A stretch of DNA of 49,945 bases, from positions 1-49,945 of the forward strand of contig JASHOB010000153.1 in assembly GCA_030041335.1 (NCBI GenBank). Reading direction: 5' to 3'. This DNA comes from Alphaproteobacteria bacterium (GTDB taxonomy: Bacteria > Pseudomonadota > Alphaproteobacteria > ATCC43930 > CGMCC-115725). The notes under the pieces are model-generated. The model did not search any database. It was not told the origin of the DNA and saw nothing but the letters and a program-made list of their open reading frames with translations. The first letter of the stretch is position 1; every line of letters begins with the position of its first letter. A program made the translations under genes and the position numbers. This document shows positions 44,423 through 49,945 of the stretch, piece by piece.

Positions 44423-46042
44423 ATGCCGCGCGAGACCATGACCTATGACGTGCTGATCGTCGGCGCCGGCCCGGCGGGACTGGCGGCGGCGATCAGGCTC
44501 AAGCAATTGGCCGCCGAGGCCAGTCGCGAGGTCTCGGTCTGCGTGATCGAGAAAGGCTCCGAGGTCGGCGCGCACATCCTGTCCGGCGCCGTGGTCGAGC
44601 CGCGCGCGCTGAACGAGCTCATCCCCGATTGGCGCGAGCGCGGTGCGCCTCTCAACACGGCGGCTACCGACGACCGGTTCTTGTTCCTGACACGAGCCAA
44701 TTGGGTGCGTCTGCCGACGCCGCCGCCGATGCATAACCACGGCAACTATATTGTCAGCCTCGGCAACGTGACGCGCTGGCTGGCGACGCAGGCCGAGGCC
44801 TTGGGCGTCGAAATCTATCCCGGCTTCGCCGGCGCCGAGATTCTGTTCGGCGAGAATGGCGCGGTCGCCGGCGTCGCGACCGGCGCGATGGGGATCGACA
44901 AGCAGGGACAAGAGACGGCAAATTACCAGCCGGGTGTCGAGCTGCGCGCCGCGCACACAATCTTTGCCGAGGGTTGTCGCGGTTCGCTCACGAAGCAGCT
45001 GTGGGGACTTTTCCATCTCACGGATGGCGTCGACCCGCAGACCTACGGTCTTGGCGTCAAGGAATTGTGGGAGGTGACGCCCGAACAGCATCGCCCCGGC
45101 CGGGTCGTCCATACCGTCGGTTGGCCGCTAGACTGGCGGACCTATGGCGGCGCCTTCATCTATCATTTTGACAATCGCCAGGTCGCGATCGGCATGGTGG
45201 TCGGGCTCGATTATCGCAATCCCTATCTGTCGCCGTTCGAGGAATTGCAGCGCGTCAAGATGCATCCCGCCATCCGCGCGGTCTTCGAAGGCGGGCGGCG
45301 CATCTGTTACGGTGCCCGCGCCATGAACGAGGGCGGGTTCCAGTCGATTCCAAAAGTCGATTTTCCGGGCGGCGTGGTGATCGGCGCCGCCGCCGGCTTC
45401 ATGAACGTCCCGAAAATCAAGGGCAGCCACACCGCGATCAAATCCGGCATGGTTGCGGCCGAGACGATTTTTCGGCGGCTCGGCGGCGATGCGGCAGCGA
45501 GCTATCGCCAGGCGCTCGAAGCGTCGTGGATCTGGCCGGAACTGCACGCCGTGCGCAACATCCGTCCCGCGTTCCGCTGGGGGCTGCCGCTGGCGCTGCT
45601 ATATTCCGCGATCGATACTTATGTGCTGGCCGGCCAGGCTCCTTGGACGTTCCATAACCACGCCGACTACGCCACGCTTGTGAATGCGCGGCTGGCAAAG
45701 CGGATCGTCTATCCCAAAGCGGACGGCAAGCTGACCTTCGACCGGCTGTCTTCGGTGTTCATTTCCAACACCAATCACGAGGAAAACCAGCCGGCGCATC
45801 TCCATCTGCGCGATCCGCGGCTGGCGATCGACGTTAATTATCGGCTCTACGATTCGCCCGAACAGCGCTATTGTCCGGCCGGCGTGTATGAGATCGTGCA
45901 GCTGGCGGATGGCGAGCCGCATTTGCAGATCAACGCGCAGAATTGTGTCCACTGCAAGACCTGCGACATCAAGGATCCGATGCAGAACATCGATTGGGTA
46001 GTGCCCGAAGGCGGCGGCGGGCCGGTCTATCAGAATATGTGA
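44423..46042 (+). CDS. Electron transfer flavoprotein-ubiquinone oxidoreductase
   Basis: Inner-membrane flavoprotein that passes electrons from ETF (fatty and amino acid oxidation) to ubiquinone. 539 residues: FAD motif VGAGPAGLAAAIRL, IEKGSEVGAHILSGAV, the quinone-side helices around GGFQSIPKVDFPGG and GFMNVPKIKGSHTA, and a C-terminal 4Fe-4S domain with YCPAGVYE and CVHCKTCDIKDPMQNIDW. Normal length. Start ATG 44423, GTG 44420 or ATG 44438. The next gene begins within 20 bp. Confidence 0.95.
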   Translation: MPRETMTYDVLIVGAGPAGLAAAIRLKQLAAEASREVSVCVIEKGSEVGAHILSGAVVEPRALNELIPDWRERGAPLNTAATDDRFLFLTRANWVRLPTPPPMHNHGNYIVSLGNVTRWLATQAEALGVEIYPGFAGAEILFGENGAVAGVATGAMGIDKQGQETANYQPGVELRAAHTIFAEGCRGSLTKQLWGLFHLTDGVDPQTYGLGVKELWEVTPEQHRPGRVVHTVGWPLDWRTYGGAFIYHFDNRQVAIGMVVGLDYRNPYLSPFEELQRVKMHPAIRAVFEGGRRICYGARAMNEGGFQSIPKVDFPGGVVIGAAAGFMNVPKIKGSHTAIKSGMVAAETIFRRLGGDAAASYRQALEASWIWPELHAVRNIRPAFRWGLPLALLYSAIDTYVLAGQAPWTFHNHADYATLVNARLAKRIVYPKADGKLTFDRLSSVFISNTNHEENQPAHLHLRDPRLAIDVNYRLYDSPEQRYCPAGVYEIVQLADGEPHLQINAQNCVHCKTCDIKDPMQNIDWVVPEGGGGPVYQNM

Positions 46043-46057
46043 GGCATGCGAGCGACG

Positions 46058-47803
46058 ATGGCGAAATCCAATAGCAAATTGATGAGCGGGCCGGTGATTG
46101 GGGTCCTTTCCTGCCTGCTGTTTCCGGGCATCAGCGCGGCTGCCGCGGAGAGCAAATCGAGCGCTCTCGAGGCCCAGGAGGCGCAGCCGACATCGCCGCT
46201 CGGCGCCTATCTGGCCGCGCGCCACGCGCAGCAGGAGCGCAACTATGCCGACGCCGCCCGCTACATGGGCACGGCGCTGCAGGCGGATCCCGATAACGAC
46301 GATCTGGTGCGCCGCACCTTCATGTTCCGCATCAGCGAGGGTGATATCGCCAAGGCCATCCCGCTCGCCACCCGGATCGCCGACCTCGATCGCCGCTCGG
46401 GCTTTGCCGATCTGGTTCTGGTGCTGCAAAAGCTGAAGGCGGGCAATTATGAAGAAGCGCTCGCGCGCACCCGGATGCTGCCGGACGACGGCGTCGAGCG
46501 GCTCGTGGCACCGCTTCTCTCCGCCTGGGCGCAGGTCGGCATGGGCAAGGCCTCTCAGGCGCTCCTGACCCTGGCCGAAGTGAAGATGCCGAACGGGCTG
46601 CCGCAACTGCTCATGTTCCACCATGCGCTGATCGCCGATAAGACCGATCGCATCGACGAAGCGGCGCAGCTCTATGACCAGCTGACCAGTGACACCGCGC
46701 ACCTGACGTGGCGTACCGTCGAGCTCGCCGGCAATTTCTACGAGCGGCATCAACGCGACGCCGCGGCACGCCGGCTGTTTCAGCGGTTCAAGTCCGACCC
46801 CGACAGTGGTGCGGTAATCGACGCGGCGATGAAGCGCCTCGATAGCGGTGCGATTCCAAAGCGCCTCATCGCGACACCGCAGGATGGCGCCGCCGAGGCA
46901 CTCTTTGATATCGCCAGCATACTCAATGCGCGCGAAACCCTGGATATCGCGCTGATCCATGCGCGGCTCGCGCTTTATCTCAAGCCCAATTTCCCGATCG
47001 CGCAGTTGCTGGTCGCCGAGATCGCGGACGAGCTCGGCCACAACGAAGAAGCCCTGGCGGACTATCGCGCCATCGACCGGACCTCGCCGCTCTATTGGTC
47101 GGCGCGGTCGCGTCAAGCGGCCATGCTCGATCAGCTCAACCGCACCGACGAGGCGGTGGCCCTGCTGCGGAGCATGGCGGCCGAGCGGCCCCATGACTAC
47201 CAGCCGATGATCGAGCTTGGTGACGTCCTGAGAAGCCACGACCGCTTCAAGGAAGCGGTCGCGGCCTATGACGACGCGTTCGCGCGCTATGGCAAGGACA
47301 AGCCGACCGATTGGCGCCTCTACTACAGCCGCGGCATCGCTCTCGAGCGCTCACAGCAATGGCCGCGCGCCGAAATGGATTTTCGCCGCGCCCTCGAGTT
47401 GGAACCGGAACAGCCCTTGGTGCTGAACTATCTGGGCTATTCGTGGATCGACCAGGGCGTGCATCTCGATCGGGCGCTGGGCATGGTCGAGCGGGCGGTC
47501 GCGCTCAGCCCCAACGACGGCTACATCGTCGACAGCCTGGGCTGGGCCTATTTCCGGCTCGGCAACTTTGCCAAGGCGACGGAAAATCTCGAACGCGCGA
47601 TCGAGCTCGTGCCGGAGGATCCGACCATCAACGACCATCTCGGCGACGCCTATTGGCGCACCGGGCGTCACCTCGAGGCACGGTTTCAGTGGAATCGGGC
47701 ACTGTTGTTCAAGCCCGAAGCCGACGAGGCCTCGAAGATCGAGAGCAAACTCGAGCATGGGCTCGGCCGGCCCGTGAGCGCGGTCCAATCGAAGGGTGGC
47801 TGA
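46058..47803 (+). CDS. Periplasmic or secreted TPR-repeat protein
   Basis: 581 residues: signal peptide (VIGVLSCLLFPGISAAAA) then about ten helical tetratricopeptide repeats, clearest at the C-terminus (GYSWIDQGVHLDRALGMVERAV, LGWAYFRLGNFAKATENLERAI, LGDAYWRTGRHLEARFQWNRAL). A scaffold role is likely but no partner is named by sequence. Position between the ETF-QO gene and ispE is conserved in alphaproteobacteria. Start ATG 46058 or 46046. Confidence 0.88.
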   Translation: MAKSNSKLMSGPVIGVLSCLLFPGISAAAAESKSSALEAQEAQPTSPLGAYLAARHAQQERNYADAARYMGTALQADPDNDDLVRRTFMFRISEGDIAKAIPLATRIADLDRRSGFADLVLVLQKLKAGNYEEALARTRMLPDDGVERLVAPLLSAWAQVGMGKASQALLTLAEVKMPNGLPQLLMFHHALIADKTDRIDEAAQLYDQLTSDTAHLTWRTVELAGNFYERHQRDAAARRLFQRFKSDPDSGAVIDAAMKRLDSGAIPKRLIATPQDGAAEALFDIASILNARETLDIALIHARLALYLKPNFPIAQLLVAEIADELGHNEEALADYRAIDRTSPLYWSARSRQAAMLDQLNRTDEAVALLRSMAAERPHDYQPMIELGDVLRSHDRFKEAVAAYDDAFARYGKDKPTDWRLYYSRGIALERSQQWPRAEMDFRRALELEPEQPLVLNYLGYSWIDQGVHLDRALGMVERAVALSPNDGYIVDSLGWAYFRLGNFAKATENLERAIELVPEDPTINDHLGDAYWRTGRHLEARFQWNRALLFKPEADEASKIESKLEHGLGRPVSAVQSKGG

Positions 47804-47885
47804 ACCCGGCAAGGGAGATCGGGCGAGGGGATCGCGCGCTGCGCCCTTGGGCCAACGGGCGCCACGGCATCGCGCACGGGCGAGA

Positions 47886-48746
47886 ATGAACGCGGCGGCG
47901 AAGCTCAATCTTTATCTTCACATCACCGGCCGGCGTGAGGATGGCTGGCATCTCATCGACAGCTTGGTCGCGTTTGCGTCGATCGGCGACGAAGTGGCCG
48001 TCACGAGCGCCGCGACCCTGAGCCTCACGATCGACGGACCCTTCGCGCGCGATCTTGGTGGCGATCCGCGCCAAAATCTCGTGTGGCGCGCGGCGACTCT
48101 GTTGGCGAAACGTTTGGGGCGCAACGCAGATGCTGCCGTTGCGCTCACCAAGAACTTGCCGGTCGCCTCGGGCATCGGCGGCGGTTCGAGCGACGCGGCC
48201 GCGTGTCTCGCGACACTTGCCACGCTTTGGAATTGCGACGACCGGCCGATGTTGATGGAGATCGCAGCGGCACTTGGCAGCGACGTGCCCGCGTGTCTCG
48301 CGGCGCAGGCGGTTTGGCTCGACGGTATCGGCGACCGTATCGCCGAAGCGGGCCCGCTGCCGAGATGCGGCGTGGTGTTGGTCAACCCGAGGGTGGCGCT
48401 GCCGACGGCCGCCGTCTATCGCGCCTTTGCCGGCCCTTACTCGCCCTCGGCGCGATTCTCCATCCCCGACAATGCGGCCGATCTCGTCGCACTGCTGGCG
48501 ACGCGCCGCAACGATTTGACCGACACCGCAATGGCCCTCGTTCCGGAAATCGGCGCCGTGCTCGATCGTCTCGCCGCGCTCGCCAACGGCCCGCTGGTCC
48601 GCATGTCCGGCAGCGGCGCAACCTGCTTTGCCTTGTTCGCCGATCGCGACGCGGCGGCCGCGGCCGCTCAGCGACTGGCGAGGGACCGCCCGGACTGGTG
48701 GATGGCTGCGGGCGAACTCAGTTCGCGGCCGCGACCGATTGCCTGA
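47886..48746 (+). CDS. ispE: 4-diphosphocytidyl-2-C-methyl-D-erythritol kinase
   Basis: GHMP kinase, fourth step of the MEP pathway. 286 residues: AAAKLNLYLHITGRREDGWH (substrate Lys and His), the ATP loop LPVASGIGGGSSDAAACL, and the C-terminal motif VRMSGSGATCFALF. ATG 47886 fits the family N-terminus; an upstream frame from 47796 is arginine-rich and without similarity. Its last 29 bp overlap the end of the convergent Sel1-repeat gene. With ispDF elsewhere in the window, three MEP steps are covered. Confidence 0.95.
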   Translation: MNAAAKLNLYLHITGRREDGWHLIDSLVAFASIGDEVAVTSAATLSLTIDGPFARDLGGDPRQNLVWRAATLLAKRLGRNADAAVALTKNLPVASGIGGGSSDAAACLATLATLWNCDDRPMLMEIAAALGSDVPACLAAQAVWLDGIGDRIAEAGPLPRCGVVLVNPRVALPTAAVYRAFAGPYSPSARFSIPDNAADLVALLATRRNDLTDTAMALVPEIGAVLDRLAALANGPLVRMSGSGATCFALFADRDAAAAAAQRLARDRPDWWMAAGELSSRPRPIA

Positions 48747-49945
48747 TAACGCCGCTGCGCGTCGCCCCGAGTTGCATCTCCCGCGGTGTCAGTCTCGCCG
48801 CGATTCGAGCCATCCCTTGTTGCGCTTCCCGATCGCCCTTTGCTGCTGCGACGCTGTACCAGGCATAGGCTTCAATCTTGGATTTCGCGACCCCGGCGCC
48901 TCGCTCGTACATGTAGGCGAGATTGAATTGGGCGGTGACCTGCCCGGCCTCGGCGGCACGGCGGAACCAGCGTGCCGCCTGCGGCAGATTGCGGACCACA
49001 CCCAATCCTTGGGCATAGGCATAGCCGAGATTGAGTGCCGCGGGCGCGTGCCCCTGCTGCGCCGCCTTCGCATACCAGCGCGCGGCTTCGGCGGCATCGC
49101 GCGCGACGCCAAGACCCTTGTCGCACATCATGCCGTAATCGTATTGCGCGTCGGCAACCCCGGATTCCGCCGATGCACGCAGCCAGGAAGCGGCGCGGCC
49201 GTAATCGCGGGGGACGCCCTTGCCGACCGCGTAGAGGATGCCGAGCCGGAATTCCGCCATCGGATCGCCGGCCTTGGCCCGGGCGTCGAGCTCGGCGGCG
49301 ACCTGCGCCTCGCCACCGGGTCCGCCTGGCCCGACCGGTGCGATCGTTGGCGCAGGCAGCACGCCGATCTCGGCCATCGCGATCTGGGTTGAGCCGTCTT
49401 TGGGCAGCGGATGGTTTCCTTCCGGTCCGCGGCCGAGCGCCGGCGCGATCGGATCTTCCGTCGTGGGCGCGGCGCTGGCTGCGGCCGACGCGCGACTCGC
49501 TGCCGCGACCGTCCCAGGGGTGGCGATGCCGGATGCCGGAGATGGCGCGAACGGCGACGGCATCACGATCGGTGCCCCCGATGATTGCGCGGGCAGTGCC
49601 ACCATCTCGACCGGCTGCGGACGGGTCGCGACCAGCGCCGCCGCTTCTGCCACCACCGTCGGCGTCGAGCACGCGACGGGCGCGGTTGCAATTGCGACCG
49701 AAACCGGCGGTTCCGCACCGATGCCGATCGCCGCCGGGGCAGGGGCGCTCGCCGGATCACGGAAATAAGTCGCGACGGCCGGTGTGATCATCGCCGGCAT
49801 CATCGGCCGGCTCGCCGTTCTCGGTCCTGCTCCCTCGTCGGCGCCGTATCGAGTGGGCAATGACGGGTTATTGGCGCCGAGGCGGAAACGAGGCTGGCTT
49901 GCGGCAATCACCCCGATCAACACCAGCACGGCAACCACGGAAGCG
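48718..49945 (-). CDS. Sel1-repeat membrane-anchored protein (5' end outside window)
   Basis: At least 409 residues; the frame is open through the right edge. The visible N-terminus is a membrane segment (SVVAVLVLIGVIAA), then about 200 residues rich in Ala, Pro and Thr of low complexity, and then four to five Sel1 repeats (AEFRLGILYAVGKGVPRDYGRAASWLRASAESG and following, residues 225-375). Sel1 repeats are protein-interaction modules; similar alphaproteobacterial proteins localise to the envelope. Function unknown. Confidence 0.85.
   Translation of the reverse strand, partial: ASVVAVLVLIGVIAASQPRFRLGANNPSLPTRYGADEGAGPRTASRPMMPAMITPAVATYFRDPASAPAPAAIGIGAEPPVSVAIATAPVACSTPTVVAEAAALVATRPQPVEMVALPAQSSGAPIVMPSPFAPSPASGIATPGTVAAASRASAAASAAPTTEDPIAPALGRGPEGNHPLPKDGSTQIAMAEIGVLPAPTIAPVGPGGPGGEAQVAAELDARAKAGDPMAEFRLGILYAVGKGVPRDYGRAASWLRASAESGVADAQYDYGMMCDKGLGVARDAAEAARWYAKAAQQGHAPAALNLGYAYAQGLGVVRNLPQAARWFRRAAEAGQVTAQFNLAYMYERGAGVAKSKIEAYAWYSVAAAKGDREAQQGMARIAARLTPREMQLGATRSGVIRQSVAAAN

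Overview
The window looks like chromosomal DNA of a GC-rich alphaproteobacterium, probably a Rhodospirillales-type lineage. The pointers are dusB-ntrB-ntrC-ntrY-ntrX followed by a D-amino-acid transaminase, hfq and hflX; the GANTC methyltransferase CcrM; an alphaproteobacterial-type GTTC-N7-GTTC LexA box; glyA-nrdR-rib-nusB-thiL-hppA; and fused IspDF. No rRNA, tRNA, CRISPR array, prophage or intact insertion sequence was seen. Coding density is very high, and many start/stop overlaps indicate translational coupling.

Layout. 1-1.2 kb: end of a GmhB-like HAD phosphatase and a YpjD/CcsA-type membrane protein. 1.3-8.7 kb: dusB and two nitrogen two-component systems (NtrBC, NtrYX). 8.9-12.1 kb: D-amino-acid transaminase, HAD phosphatase, hfq, hflX. 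12.3-14.5 kb: a meta-cleavage fragment (FAH-family hydrolase divergent from LigA/LigB dioxygenase subunits). 14.7-16.7 kb: alkylation repair (Ada-AlkA fusion overlapping ogt). 16.7-20.4 kb: PEP-mutase-family enzyme, chloroperoxidase-like hydrolase, two SDRs. 20.4-21.0 kb: a gene-poor stretch ending in a palindrome before glyA. 21.0-29.7 kb: glyA, nrdR, ribD, ribE, ribBX, ribH, nusB, thiL, hppA. 29.7-31.4 kb: ispDF-pncC on the minus strand. 31.4-36.1 kb: an unusual accessory cluster, a PaaK-like aryl-CoA ligase coupled to a DpgC-like cofactor-free dioxygenase, facing an operon of three RraA-family proteins. 36.2-44.3 kb: SNase, ccrM, rnhB, marR with a hydrolase, an SOS-boxed radical SAM gene, moaB, a lytic transglycosylase and a family-4 UDG. 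44.4-49.9 kb: ETF-ubiquinone oxidoreductase, a TPR protein, ispE and a Sel1-repeat protein cut by the window edge.

The most novel-looking content is (a) the PaaK/DpgC-like/three-RraA cluster, which suggests an undescribed aryl-acetyl-CoA oxygenation pathway, and (b) the PA0069-family radical SAM gene whose promoter -10 lies under a perfect alphaproteobacterial SOS box. Secondary points are a GSFTGA variant in NtrC, a GTP-cyclohydrolase-dead RibBX, a family-4 UDG with only two of four Fe-S cysteines, and several leaders in which the ribosome-binding site or promoter lies inside a palindrome. All identifications come from reading the translations; no database search was run.
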